A DNA stretch of 64,000 nucleotides from Amia ocellicauda (lineage: Eukaryota; Chordata; Actinopteri; Amiiformes; Amiidae). Location: the NCBI RefSeq assembly GCF_036373705.1, contig NW_027102660.1, positions 248,001 through 312,000 of the forward strand. Direction: 5' to 3'. The position numbers and the translations under genes are program-made. Under the pieces are notes generated by a model. That model was not told the DNA's origin. It did no database searches and saw only the letters and a list, made by a program, of their open reading frames with translations. Positions within the stretch are counted from its first letter, which is position 1. The number at the start of each line of letters is the position of its first letter. Shown one piece after another: positions 9,700 to 18,836 of the stretch.

Positions 9700-10884
9700 A
9701 TGCCGGATCTGCTTGTAAGGCATTGTTCTGGTCTGGCCTTTGTGCCGCCCTGTTACCAATTAACATATCAAAACCAACCAATAAAATGACACTGCATCAA
9801 ATTTCAAATAGAAACCATGATGGAGACGATCTCTCTCCTCTCTACTTTAAACTTTTATTAAAACCTTTTGGTCTCTCAAAAAAACATTTTTAAGCATCAA
9901 GACCTGTAGTCAACAACCACTAAGAATATTTCAGGCCTTTATAAGCACTAAAAAACAACCTGAGCCAAGAAAATAACTATAAAGATCTAAAATAACTAGC
10001 GCTTTTACAGTGATTTTTTTTTTTTTTTATAGCGATGCTTTGTTTGGTATTAAACAAGTCACAAACTACTCAGAACAGCATTTATCCCCGCAAAAGAGAT
10101 ATTTGGGTTTATTTTACAAAGCTTATAAATTATATAGGTTAAAAGTATTCTGAATGTTTTGATACCACACGCCATACCTACTGTTGTCTGAGCCCATTCC
10201 CGCCCCCGCCCCCCATGGTGTGAGTGATTTAGCCTTGAGTGATGTGATCTATTTAGCATTGAGTGATCAGTTGTTTTTATTTTTTAAATGATTCCTTATC
10301 ATCAGGGATTGAGACTGCTAAAATACCTTAAAAGCATATCCTTATCTTAAGTCTAACTCTTATGAGCTTTAAGACCCTAGAATGTATTTAAGTAAAACGA
10401 CTGAACACATTATGTGAGAGATAAAATATAACCACAGCTTTTTTTTTTTTTTTTTTACAAAAACAATTAACCTATACACACAAACACCCACACACACACC
10501 CTCTTTTTTAATTTTATTTTTAATTAAATTTGAGGGGAGAGACAGAGCCAGATACAGTGTGGATAACATAAGTACCCTATGCAAAACAGGCATTGTTAGG
10601 ACCTGGGATCATAACAGACAACAGAACTTGTTGATCTTATAAAATGATTGGGCGAGAGAGAGAGAGAGAGAGACAGAGACAGTGTGAATATGATAAACGC
10701 ACTATTCAAAACTGGCATTGTTAAGACCTGGGACCATTACAGACAACAGAACTTGTTGATCTTATAACGGTTTAGATTTACTAAACCATTACATGTATAT
10801 TTAAAAAAGACCCCCAACCACTACAGGAAGAGCCGACCCATTCACACTCTACAGTTGACCAACAAGAACAACAAGAACAACAGG
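9700..10884. other. Right-end non-coding region with repeats (copy A)
   Basis: No coding frame is convincing on either strand. Visible elements: a poly-T run (10014-10028), short GAGTGAT repeats (about 10218-10267), a second poly-T run (10440-10456), CA-rich (10478-10500) and GA-rich (10653-10680) tracts, and two imperfect direct repeats of about 100 bp (near 10540-10640 and 10670-10770) that share CAGACAACAGAACTTGTTG. Copy D has the same region; B and C lost its outer part. Confidence 0.7.
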
Positions 10885-11069
10885 TTATGGGCGGCCTTGT
10901 TGTTCAGGGTTTTATGGGTGTACACTTTCTGACGGATATGACGTAGGAATAATTAAGGAAATAACTCTACCTAGAATCACGCCCCCCAATTATGACGTAG
11001 GAATATTAATAAGCTTAGGGCATACGTCATAACAAAATAGGCCGCGCCCAAAAAACCCTACTATCTACT
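10885..11069. repeat. Right TIR of copy A
   Basis: Reverse complement of the left TIRs (for example 11661-11845) over 185 bp with few differences. It ends CCCTACTATCTACT, so the element begins AG and ends CT as is usual for Polintons. It is followed by target hexamer CATAAG (11070-11075). Confidence 0.95.
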
Positions 11070-11075
11070 CATAAG

Positions 11076-11654
11076 AGTAACAGCAATGTCGCCGATCCTG
11101 CTACGGTCATATTATAACAGCAACAACATGTATCGATTTTAAAAGTGTCAGTTCCAGCGCCTCGCAAAGCTACCCTTCTGTGATCGTTTGTTCTCAAGGT
11201 CAGGATTTCTTGCCACTCCGAGGAAGAGAAAACGATGGCCAGCCGCGTTACAGGGACAGGTAACACGGCACTAGCACGCGTGCACCGCGGGTTGTTTCCG
11301 CCCGGTTTCGAACTAGGGACCTTTCGCGTGTGAGGCGAACGTTATAGCCACTACACTAAGGAAACCGACCCGTCCTGGCGTTTCGAATGGCTCCCATCGA
11401 AGCAGGCTGGTAAAACGCGCACAGGCGTATCCCGTGGGCCAGCCTGTGAGATAAAGGTTTCTATTTTCACTGACCTATTTTGCATTGCTAAAGGGCACAT
11501 CAGGATACTTCGGAAACTCTTTCAAAGGCAGGACGCCCTGCGCTCTGACAGTGCCTGCACTTAGCCCAACAAGGTGATGCTGAATGGCTTGTTCAAACGG
11601 CTGGTGGTCTTCCTTCACCACCAGACTATGAGAGCTATACTGCGCCTTCAACTA
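11076..11654. repeat. Host tRNA-cluster segment between copies A and B
   Basis: Contains a decayed tRNA-Val(CAC) gene and flanks. The part after the tRNA starts as the CAC-type unit (GGTTTCTATTTTCACTGACC) and changes to the AAC-type unit (CTCTGACAGTGCCTGC) near 11500, so it looks like a recombinant of the two unit types. The left TSD of copy B, CATAAG, is at 11655-11660. Confidence 0.8.
11293..11365 (-). pseudogene. tRNA-Val(CAC) pseudogene
   Basis: 73 nt, aligned with the intact gene at 60105. The changes include loss of the 7:66 acceptor pair (CCT for CCG), a T-stem/loop change (GAACTAGGG for GAACCGGGG) and a D-arm change. Anticodon CAC is still readable. Probably not functional. Confidence 0.75.
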
Positions 11655-11660
11655 CATAAG

Positions 11661-11845
11661 AGTAGATAGTAGGGTTTTTTGGGCGCGGCCTATTTTGTTA
11701 TGACGTATGCCCTAAGCTTATTAATATTCCTACGTCATAATTGGGGGGCATGATTTTAGGTAGAGTTATTTCCTTAATTATTCCTACGTCATATCCGTCA
11801 GAAAGTGTACACCCATAAAACCCTGAACAACAAGGCCACCCATAA
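11661..11845. repeat. Left TIR of copy B
   Basis: Starts AGTAGATAGTAGGG. It carries three CRE/ATF-like sites: TGACGTA at 11701-11707, TACGTCA at 11731-11737 and TACGTCA at 11785-11791. The inverted partner is seen at the right ends of copies A and D. Confidence 0.95.
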
Positions 11846-11889
11846 ATACCCCCACCCCTCTGAAGGCAACTCCCCGAAACTCTCCTCTC

Positions 11890-11896
11890 TATTTAA
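11890..11896 (+). promoter_or_regulatory. TATA-like box of ORF1
   Basis: TATTTAA lies 68 bp before the ORF1 ATG at 11964, just inside the TIR, and is conserved in C (28266), D (43121) and E (60891). With the CRE-like sites in the TIR it probably forms the left-end early promoter. Confidence 0.55.
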
Positions 11897-11963
11897 GAAC
11901 CCGCGCTGCTTTTAGGCAATACCTCTTTAATTCTCAGCATCAGAAACATCCCGCATCTTCAAC

Positions 11964-12674
11964 ATGTCCAGCGACATCAACATGAAACCCCGCAAGAAAC
12001 AATCCCGGGCAAGGGTTCCTGTACTCACCAATTTGAAGATTGAACGCTCCTGGGTGTTGTTCTGGGGGGCTCGACGGGGTTACCGCTTTAAAAGGGATCC
12101 CAGCTATGTTGGAGTGGAGCTTTTTGCTTTGGGAGAGAAGGAGGGTACGTTGGAACCTTTTGAGACGGTAATTGAATACTCTTATGAGGACTGGTTGAAG
12201 GTGATGGCCTGGAGAGATCTGGGGCTTGTGGATAAGACTCTAGAAGGCTTGCAAGAGGGTCCAAGAGAATGCGAAATGGAGTCTCCGACTCAGGGTTTTG
12301 AAAGGTGTGAATGGGAAAGCTTGCAGAACTACGGTAGAGTGGTGAAGAGTCTATCTCTAACTACAGATCGTAAGGTTTTGTTTAGCAGTACCCTGATTAC
12401 AAACCCTATTGAAGGGGGTGTGGAGGATCCAGAAAAACAGGTTACTGAAATTATGTTTGACGCCGTGGACTGTCCGTTCTTGAAAGAGGTCATAAACTGT
12501 ATAAATTATGGTTTTGACATCTTGACCAAATGTTCGCAACTGGAATTGGTTAGATGGAGAATATGCTGGATTATGGATTATATATTCCCCTTGAATGACG
12601 ACGACGATGATAAAACAGACGACGTGTGGGGTTTTGGAGGGGGGTCTGACGGCTCAGGGGCTACTCTCTTCTAA
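11964..12674 (+). CDS. ORF1, 236-aa protein, unknown function
   Basis: First ORF after the left TIR. Start ATG gives MSSDINMKPRKKQSRARVP, a basic N-terminus that could be a nuclear signal. The middle is mixed alpha/beta with no motif I recognise. The tail is acidic then Gly-rich (DDDDDKTDDVWGFGGG). I found no LxCxE motif. By position it is expected to be an early accessory gene of an adintovirus-like element. Copy E has an equally long intact version. Copies C and D carry internal deletions and A lost the N-terminus. Confidence 0.75.
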   Translation: MSSDINMKPRKKQSRARVPVLTNLKIERSWVLFWGARRGYRFKRDPSYVGVELFALGEKEGTLEPFETVIEYSYEDWLKVMAWRDLGLVDKTLEGLQEGPRECEMESPTQGFERCEWESLQNYGRVVKSLSLTTDRKVLFSSTLITNPIEGGVEDPEKQVTEIMFDAVDCPFLKEVINCINYGFDILTKCSQLELVRWRICWIMDYIFPLNDDDDDKTDDVWGFGGGSDGSGATLF

Positions 12675-12752
12675 GAGGGCGGTGTGTCGTGACGTAGTGA
12701 AGAGATAGGATAAAAGGCGCAACAATTCATTCATGGTTTAAAATTAAAGAGA

Positions 12753-12978
12753 ATGTCTTACCCGAAAGCTGCGGACGTCGACACGCTCTACAGGCCTCTT
12801 CAAACCCGGGATCACCCCTGGTTCTATTCCCCAGATTTTGTATACACTCTGGAACCCTTTGACTGCGGTTACTCTCCAAGACCTCAGACCCCGGTCCCTC
12901 AGGACGATACAACATGCGGTGCGATGGATGTCCAAATGAGTCTCGGGGATCCCCAGCCTCTGGAGCTCATGGAGGGCC
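12753..12978 (+). pseudogene. ORF2, 3'-deleted
   Basis: Only the N-terminal ~75 codons remain. After GGAGCTCATGGAGGGC the sequence jumps to the 3' half of ORF3 (a deletion of about 770 bp, with G-rich sequence on both sides). The Cys/His motif and acidic tail are gone. Confidence 0.85.
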
Positions 12979-13172
12979 GGGGGGTACGAACACTGGGATG
13001 AAGCGCTCAAGGGGGCCAAGAATGATATTAGGCCATTTCATCAACATCTGTATGACCTTTTACTGAGCATGTTTAATACACCTCTGTTTACTTTTAAAAT
13101 AGGTCATATTGTTGTTTTATTTACATATGTAACTGAGGTGTGTGCCTACTAGATAAAGAAACAGGTATATTT
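12979..13172 (+). pseudogene. ORF3, 5'-deleted remnant
   Basis: Corresponds to the second half of ORF3 (GYEHWDEALKGAKND onward) with an additional TAG at 13149-13151 near its end. It has no start of its own. Confidence 0.75.
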
Positions 13173-13354
13173 GTTGATATAGATCAAGAAACCAATCATC
13201 TGATTTCTTTTTGTCTGGACCGTAGAAAAAATTGTTGTGTATGTTATACTTTTCTCAAATGTCTTAAAAGGGGTATCTGCTCTCCTGAAGTTGAATAAAA
13301 AACCTTGTATAAAAACTTTGCGCATAGTGTGGGTCTGTGTGGTTATTTGACAGA

Positions 13355-14446
13355 ATGACTCGGCAAGCTCCCCAAATGCAGGAACTATACTACAACCCAG
13401 CCAAGATTGGGGGTTTGGCGGGTAAGAAGGGTTTTCAAAGAGGACTCGCTGAGGCCGGAGTGAAGGTTAATGATGTGGTTCTTTCAGAATGGTTACGGGA
13501 ACAAGACGCCTATACCTTACATAAACCTCTCAGGATTAACTTTAAAAGAAACCGCGTATATGCAACTGACATAGACTCACAATGGCAAATGGATCTAGTC
13601 GATATGTCAAATTTATCAAAACATAACAATGGTCACAAATTGATGTTGATGTGTATCGATGAGTTATCAAAAAATGCCTGGGCTCGCATTCTACATAATA
13701 AAACAGGTCGGGCGGTGACAAGGGCCTTTGAGGATATATTGTCCCAGGGTCGATGTCCTAAAAAACTGCAGACTGATAAAGGAAAAGAGTTTCTCAACAG
13801 AGAATTTCAGAATCTACTGAAGAGACACAAAATACATCATTTCACCACCGGTAATGAGCTTAAGGCATCGGTAGTGGAGAGGTTTAACCGCACCATAAAG
13901 ACCAAAATGTGGAGATATTTTACAGCGGTCAACACGTTCAAGTATTTTGATAAAGTTCAGGATTTTATCGATGCTTACAACCAAGGGTATCACACCAGTA
14001 TTAAAATGAAGCCTATAGATGTTGATCAAAGTAATTCTTTTAAGGTCTATAAAAAATTATACGGACCATTTATTAAGAAGGGAAAAACTACTTATAAGTT
14101 CAACATCGGTGATGTGGTTCGCGTTTCAAAGCTAAGGAGTACTTTTGCCAAAGGTTATGAACAAACATTTTCTGACGAATATTTTACAGTTACCGAACAG
14201 TTGGCTAGAGACCCACCCGTGTACCGGTTAAAAGACTATGACGGGGAGGATATAGAAGGAACGTTTTACGAAGCCGAGTTACAAAAAATTATTGTGGGTA
14301 AAGACAGTGTATACAGAGTTGAAAAGATATTAGCTGAAAAAACCCAGAACCGGAAAAAATATGTGTTGATGAAATGGCTTGGATGGCCTGAAAAGTTCAA
14401 TAGTTGGGTCCCGGAACAACAGGTTTGCGATATTCAATCCTTATAA
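13355..14446 (+). CDS. int: Retrovirus-like integrase with chromodomain (intact)
   Basis: Catalyses insertion of the element's linear DNA ends into host DNA, with 6-bp duplication of the target. Start set at MTRQAPQMQELYYNP, since the upstream in-frame codon is GTG. 363 aa. DDE residues: D80 (QMDLVDM), D141 (LQTDKGKEF) and E175 (SVVERFNRT). An SH3-like basic region follows (KFNIGDVVRVSKLRSTFAKGYEQTF). The C-terminal ~50 residues form a chromodomain (YRVEKILAEK...YVLMKWLGWPEKFNSWVPE), as in Polinton and Ty3 integrases, which can bind methylated histone. Its own TATA and the preceding poly(A) signal are at 13308 and 13294. The 3' end precedes the penton ATG by 46 bp. Copy C also has an open integrase. 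Confidence 0.93.
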   Translation: MTRQAPQMQELYYNPAKIGGLAGKKGFQRGLAEAGVKVNDVVLSEWLREQDAYTLHKPLRINFKRNRVYATDIDSQWQMDLVDMSNLSKHNNGHKLMLMCIDELSKNAWARILHNKTGRAVTRAFEDILSQGRCPKKLQTDKGKEFLNREFQNLLKRHKIHHFTTGNELKASVVERFNRTIKTKMWRYFTAVNTFKYFDKVQDFIDAYNQGYHTSIKMKPIDVDQSNSFKVYKKLYGPFIKKGKTTYKFNIGDVVRVSKLRSTFAKGYEQTFSDEYFTVTEQLARDPPVYRLKDYDGEDIEGTFYEAELQKIIVGKDSVYRVEKILAEKTQNRKKYVLMKWLGWPEKFNSWVPEQQVCDIQSL

Positions 14447-14492
14447 CAACTTGCCCGCGGGTGTGTTGTGGGCATTACTTTCGATACTCAAG

Positions 14493-15225
14493 ATGGAATC
14501 AGGAGGCTTCTACGTGACTCTACCCAGTAACGCCTCTCTCGATATATACCCTAAAAATGAAATATCCAGTTACACGGTACAATTTGGAAAATCTATAGAT
14601 CTAAGGGGGTCGTGGGAAGTGGGGTTGGCGGAAATACAGTATCCTTACACTTGGGCTGTTTTACAAGATAAGGATGCCACCTTCGCCATTTTTGATGATG
14701 TTAAAAAGAGTCAATGGACATTCACGATACACGGAGGTTATTATGACAATGTGGATAAAATATTAGATGAGATGCATAAACAGTTCTCAGAAGGCACCCC
14801 CAACATCAAGCTATATTACAACCCTATTAAAAACAGAGTGTACAAGGTGTCAAAACCAGGTATTAGCATTCAAACCAGCGGCCAACTGGGGCGTATATTT
14901 GGGTTCTATTCTGACACAGAGAGCAGGTTCTCAGAAGTGGTGGGGCGGCTTTTACACTCTTTATGTGTATACGGATATCATAACCCACCAGAGGGTCGGG
15001 GATAGTTATGTCCCCCTTTTGAGAAATGTACTTATTAAAGGTAAAAGCAATGACATGGTCACAATTACTTATGACAAACCACACTACGTACCAGTCTCAA
15101 AGACCCAATTTGACAACATCACGATCGAAGTAAAATCGGATCAGAATATCAACGTACCCTTCCGCTTCGGTAAAGTTAATGTCAAACTACATTTTCGACC
15201 CCTGAAACAGTGTGTACATTATTAA
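14493..15225 (+). pseudogene. Penton (minor capsid) protein, one frameshift
   Basis: Start MESGGFYVTLPSNASLD. The region to about residue 170 includes GSWEVGLAEIQYPYTW and GGYYDNVDKILDEMHKQF, matching the Polinton/adintovirus penton family that fills capsid vertices. The frame changes in GTGGTGGGGCGGC near 14940 and the C-terminal third (FYTLYVYTDIITHQRVGDSYVPLLRNV) lies one frame over, ending at 15225. The same break is in A, C and D, so it predates amplification or is tolerated. Copies B and D lack the additional 4-bp deletion found in A and C. Confidence 0.85.
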
Positions 15226-15226
15226 A

Positions 15227-15715
15227 ATGGCTACCTCGAGGGGTTATGTAGATCCTAGCGCCTATGTGGATTATTACAAGATGCAAGATGGAACGGCTTT
15301 GCCCGGTTTTGTAGGAGCCCCCACAATGTATGGCGCCGGTCTAGGAGGACTCTTTCGTGGTCTCTTTAGAATGGCCGTACCCCTGCTTAAGAGAGGCTTT
15401 GCTATAGCCAGACCCCACTTGAAATCAGAGGCTAAAAATATTGTTAGTGACGTGTTCACCAATGTTATGAACCGGGCAGCTAGCCATGAGCATCAGGAGG
15501 GTTCGGGTCTCATGGTAATGGCAAGGAGGGGGGGTAAAAGAAGAAACAGCATGTGTCCACCAGGGCGACGACGATCCGTGGCTAACAAAAAACGAAGAAT
15601 CTCTCATTCTCCAACATATCGTGGAAACACTCGGAGAAGGAAGCAGCACAAGAAAAAACCTGCAAAAAGAAAGTCTAAAAGAAAGAAAAATAGAGCCTCA
15701 GGATACATCTTTTAA
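15227..15715 (+). CDS. Basic core protein (pX/pVII-like), intact
   Basis: 162 aa. The N-terminal part is hydrophobic and Gly-rich (GAPTMYGAGLGGLFRGLFRMAVPLLKRG), followed by a very basic tail (RRRKQHKKKPAKRKSKRKKNRASG). Polintons and adintoviruses have such a DNA-binding virion core protein between penton and MCP, comparable to adenovirus core proteins; the assignment is by composition and position. Starts 2 bp after the penton stop and ends 2 bp before the ATG of the MCP region. Copy B is the only full-length open version in the window. Confidence 0.75.
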   Translation: MATSRGYVDPSAYVDYYKMQDGTALPGFVGAPTMYGAGLGGLFRGLFRMAVPLLKRGFAIARPHLKSEAKNIVSDVFTNVMNRAASHEHQEGSGLMVMARRGGKRRNSMCPPGRRRSVANKKRRISHSPTYRGNTRRRKQHKKKPAKRKSKRKKNRASGYIF

Positions 15716-15717
15716 AC

Positions 15718-17012
15718 ATGTCTTTTCGGAAGAATGCGTCAAATCAGAACTGGATCTGTTTACAGTTCCATACACTCAAACGAGTATAGATAAGATCATA
15801 TATGTAGAGATTCCCTCTCTTTCTGCAATTTCAGACACGGCCCCTCTGGAGTTTTTTATGGCTGGCAATGGCGAGGATTATATTGATTTGAATAACACAT
15901 TTATTTTAATGAACTGTAAAGTGACTGATGAGGATGGCGATGCAATCGAGAAGACGACCAACGCTGGGGTCATCAATTACCCGGTGGCCACCATGTTTTC
16001 ACAGGTGGATGTGACCCTGGGAGATCGGCTCATTAGTCAAAGCAGCAATACTTACCCCTATAGAGCCATGATGGAGTGTATCCTTAATTATAGTGAGGAG
16101 ACCCTAAGCAAACAGTTCAACCCCGGCCTTTTCTTCAAAGACATCCCGGAAGCTATGGACGACAAGGATCCAGAGGGACTCAATAAGGGTTTGCAAAAAA
16201 GAACGGCCTTTTCAACAGAAGGGAGGACCTTTGAGCTAATGGGGCATATCCATGCAGACATATTTTTCCAAGAAAAACTCATGCTCAACGGGGTAGACAT
16301 TAAAATTAAAATGATCCGTAGTAAAAGTGCTTTTTGTCTGATGACCCCTGATACTGAAAAATATAAACTGACCATATTATCGGCCTCGCTGTTTGTGAAA
16401 AAAGTGTCCGTCTCCCCGGCGGTTAAACTAGGACACGCGCAGGCGTTAATGACGGCAAACGCCAAGTACCCGATCGAAAGAGTCTATATGAAAGTCCACA
16501 GTATCCCCGCAGGGACACGGGTGATGAACCAGGAAAATCTGTTTCTAGGACAGCTCCCAAAACAGGTTATTATAGGTCTCGTGGATAATGATGCATTTAC
16601 CGGGGTTTACAACAAGAACCCCTTTATCTTTAAACATTATAACGCGGAATTTATAGCGTTGTACATCGATGGTGTGCAGGTTCCATCCAGACCTTTTCAA
16701 CCTGACTTTGAAAACGGCAATGCGGTTCGTGAATATTACAGTCTAGTACTGGCTACGGGTCGCCATCTCAAGGATCAAACTCTGCTGATCGATCGCCGGG
16801 AATACTGCAGCGGTTACACCCTGTACGGTTTCAACCTGACCCCTGACGAAGAGTGTGGACAACATTTTTCACTGATGAAGACGTGCAATATGCGTTTGGT
16901 GATGCGTTTCAAGCAGCCTCTACCACGCACTGTAAATATGGTCGTGAATGCTGTGTTTGACAACATTATTGAGGAGAATCAGAGGAGAAACGTTCTGTAT
17001 GATTATTATTAA
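15718..17012 (+). pseudogene. Major capsid protein (double jelly-roll), damaged start
   Basis: Forms the hexon-like capsomers. The long frame from SEECVKSELDLF to the end NVLYDYY is open and matches the Polinton/adintovirus MCP. The native ATG at 15718 is followed by a 19-bp loss relative to copy D (between two TCGGAAGA repeats), which throws it out of frame. The MCP frame is open upstream into the core gene, with an ATG at 15621, so a 463-aa product with a foreign N-terminus is possible. One substitution group (C for G in MKTCNMRL, V for E in LVMRF) is private to this copy. Confidence 0.85.
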
Positions 17013-17013
17013 A

Positions 17014-17571
17014 ATGAACACCAGAGAGCTCAACCACATCATGAATGCCCTGGCCGGCTCACGGAAACTGTTTCAAGGAGTCTACGCCTGCGATCAGCTG
17101 CCTAAATTTAAGATCAAGAATTTACCTGCAATGTACATAATCAACACACACCCTAAAAATATGCCCGGAGAACATTGGCTGGCTATTTATCTAAGGGAGG
17201 ACCACCGTGGTGAATTTTTTGATTCCTATGCAAACCCCCCGGATTTCAGACCTTTCCCTCGGAAGATAAATAACTTTCTGCTCAACAACTGTCAAGAAAC
17301 CATTTACAGCGGTCGTCAAGTACAAAGTCTTCAGACCTTCACTTGTGGTCAACACTGTGTGTTTTTCTTATATCATAGATCTAAAGGAAGGTCATACCCC
17401 GATATTATGGCCTTGTACAGTGAGGATTTAGGCCAAAATGATAAAAAAGTGGCAGAGTTTGTCAGTACACTGTGGACCCCCCCTTATAACACAATGACTT
17501 ACGACCCTAGCCAGCCATGTATACAGATGGGGTGTTCTTGTGAGGATTTTAAAAGATGTCATGCGTGTTAA
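17014..17571 (+). CDS. Adenain-like cysteine protease (intact)
   Basis: Maturation protease of peptidase family C5/Ulp1-like fold, expected to cleave capsid and core proteins. 185 aa counted from MNTRELNHIM; an upstream in-frame ATG (MIIIK) overlaps the MCP stop and is less likely. Catalytic residues by motif: His54 (GEHWLAIY), Asp70 (FFDSY), Cys111 (TFTCGQHCVFFLY), and Gln104 as the likely oxyanion residue, seven before the Cys as in adenain. The C-terminus is Cys-rich (CSCEDFKRCHAC). Last gene of the plus-strand virion block; copies C and D have intact versions too. Confidence 0.93.
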   Translation: MNTRELNHIMNALAGSRKLFQGVYACDQLPKFKIKNLPAMYIINTHPKNMPGEHWLAIYLREDHRGEFFDSYANPPDFRPFPRKINNFLLNNCQETIYSGRQVQSLQTFTCGQHCVFFLYHRSKGRSYPDIMALYSEDLGQNDKKVAEFVSTLWTPPYNTMTYDPSQPCIQMGCSCEDFKRCHAC

Positions 17572-17841
17572 GTTGAAAAAATAATGAAAACAGCCTTTGA
17601 ATCATTAGTTTTGTTTTTATTCAACACAATTCTTATACAAAGCAGGGGTTATGGTATAAATAAATGTACAACATTTGAAAAAAAAAAAAAAAAAAAAAAT
17701 TGTTTGTCGGGTCATTATTTACATGGGAGACAAATAAAAACATGATATTAATAAGCTTCCCAACGATGGATAGATCCTGAGGATGGTCGCTCAGCACGGT
17801 CAGAGTAATGAGATATCGGAGTCAGATCAGGCTCCACCTCT

Positions 17842-18492
17842 TTACAAGGGGCGGATTTTTTGTAGCGTTTCCTGGTTAGGAACTGTTGATTGGGGCATGT
17901 TCAGACAGGCCATCGCCTGTAGGAAAGCATTCCAGCCTACAGGTCGGCGACTATCGGGTACCTTATTAGTGCTAGTGAAACTCTTCAACAAATCAAACAT
18001 GTGTGAACCTTTGATCAGTTGTCCTTTAAAAACAAATTCACCCTGTTCATTCCAAGCAGTTACCCGCGGTTTCTGAACCATTTTGTGCAGGATATATTGT
18101 GCATGTCTTTTGCTTCTGGCCGGCATGTTTCTCAAAACATCCGTTACAACATCTCCCTCTGAACTCTCAACAGGTTCGGTCACCGCAACATCTTTATCAA
18201 CCGTACCCCCCGCATCAGCCCCAGAACCATTTTCTTGATAGGCCATGGTTAAAGTTAAAATGTTATGATCTTTTTCACCCTGTCTAACCAGACGGAGGTA
18301 GCGCTGTAACGTGTTGGTATACAACTGGGCTTTGGAATACTGATTTAAATCGGCCCTGGCCTGTATAGCTTTCATTTCAGAGTCCAGGTTGTTTTCGGCC
18401 GTTTGTCTAATGGGCTCTGGCCCGACAACATTTTTTCTCAGTTTCTCAAGCTGCTCCTGAGGGATCAAAAACATTTTCTGAGCATATTCCAT
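17842..18492 (-). CDS. Unknown 216-aa gene, C-terminus altered
   Basis: Last gene of the minus-strand block. It starts MEYAQKMFLIPQEQLEKLRKN with a helical, charged N-terminal half, then an acidic linker, then a conserved module with RNMPARSKRHAQYILHKM and GSHMFDLLKS...RRPVGWNAFLQAM. I recall related proteins in animal Polinton-like elements but no function. A change near 17850 ends the protein at QKIRPL instead of the ~30-residue longer tail of A and D. It is 2 bp from the 111-aa gene, so one transcript is likely. Confidence 0.65.
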   Translation of the reverse strand: MEYAQKMFLIPQEQLEKLRKNVVGPEPIRQTAENNLDSEMKAIQARADLNQYSKAQLYTNTLQRYLRLVRQGEKDHNILTLTMAYQENGSGADAGGTVDKDVAVTEPVESSEGDVVTDVLRNMPARSKRHAQYILHKMVQKPRVTAWNEQGEFVFKGQLIKGSHMFDLLKSFTSTNKVPDSRRPVGWNAFLQAMACLNMPQSTVPNQETLQKIRPL

Positions 18493-18494
18493 TA

Positions 18495-18830
18495 TTAACC
18501 CACTCTGGAAGCTAGAAGACTGGTTAGGAAAGGCACGGCTATGCTCAACAGCGGTCCTATAAAACCCCCGGTTTGATTAATCTTCTTTCTTTTTCTTTTA
18601 ATAGAATACTTCTTATTAGCGATGATCTTGATAACCGCTTTTTGTTTTTTGAGTTTAGAATGTTGAGAAGGGGTTAGGGGTATATTACCACGTAAGATGT
18701 TAAAAGCTATTTCACACAGGGTCTCGATCAAATCCGAGGGGGCCCCTGCCAGCACAGCTTTCCTATGGCGCGGGCTCCCCTCAAATAACATTTGCAAAAG
18801 CGGCAGATTTCTTTTAATCCGAACAGACAT
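18495..18830 (-). CDS. Small basic protein with hydrophobic tail (111 aa)
   Basis: Identical or nearly so in B, C and D. It has RNLPLLQMLF and RHRKAVLAGAPSDLIETLCEIAFNILRG, a Lys-rich stretch (KYSIKRKRKKINQ), then GGFIGPLLSIAVPFLTSLLA, which could be an amphipathic or membrane-active helix. Such a protein is a recurrent gene of animal Polintons; a virion or pVI-like membrane role is only inference. It lies between the ATPase (6 bp away) and the 216-aa gene. Confidence 0.7.
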   Translation of the reverse strand: MSVRIKRNLPLLQMLFEGSPRHRKAVLAGAPSDLIETLCEIAFNILRGNIPLTPSQHSKLKKQKAVIKIIANKKYSIKRKRKKINQTGGFIGPLLSIAVPFLTSLLASRVG

Positions 18831-18836
18831 TCTTAT

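Larger units (their letters stand above)
171..11069 (+). mobile_element. Polinton/adintovirus-like copy A, left-truncated
   Basis: Copy A starts inside ORF1 and runs to an intact right end that terminates CCCTACTATCTACT, followed by CATAAG at 11070-11075. It is 10.9 kb. A deletion of about 5 kb at 6838-6852 removed the 111-aa gene, the ATPase and nearly all of PolB, leaving a stretch of about a dozen bases not explained by either side. ORF2 and the six-exon spliced gene are intact. Integrase, penton, PRO and ORF3 are broken. Core and MCP are joined by a deletion. It shares left-half markers with copy C. Confidence 0.93.

Noticed and set aside
10014-10030. Poly-T run as a possible retrotransposon tail
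   Set aside because: It is at the same place in all copies, without target duplication or retroelement sequence beside it.
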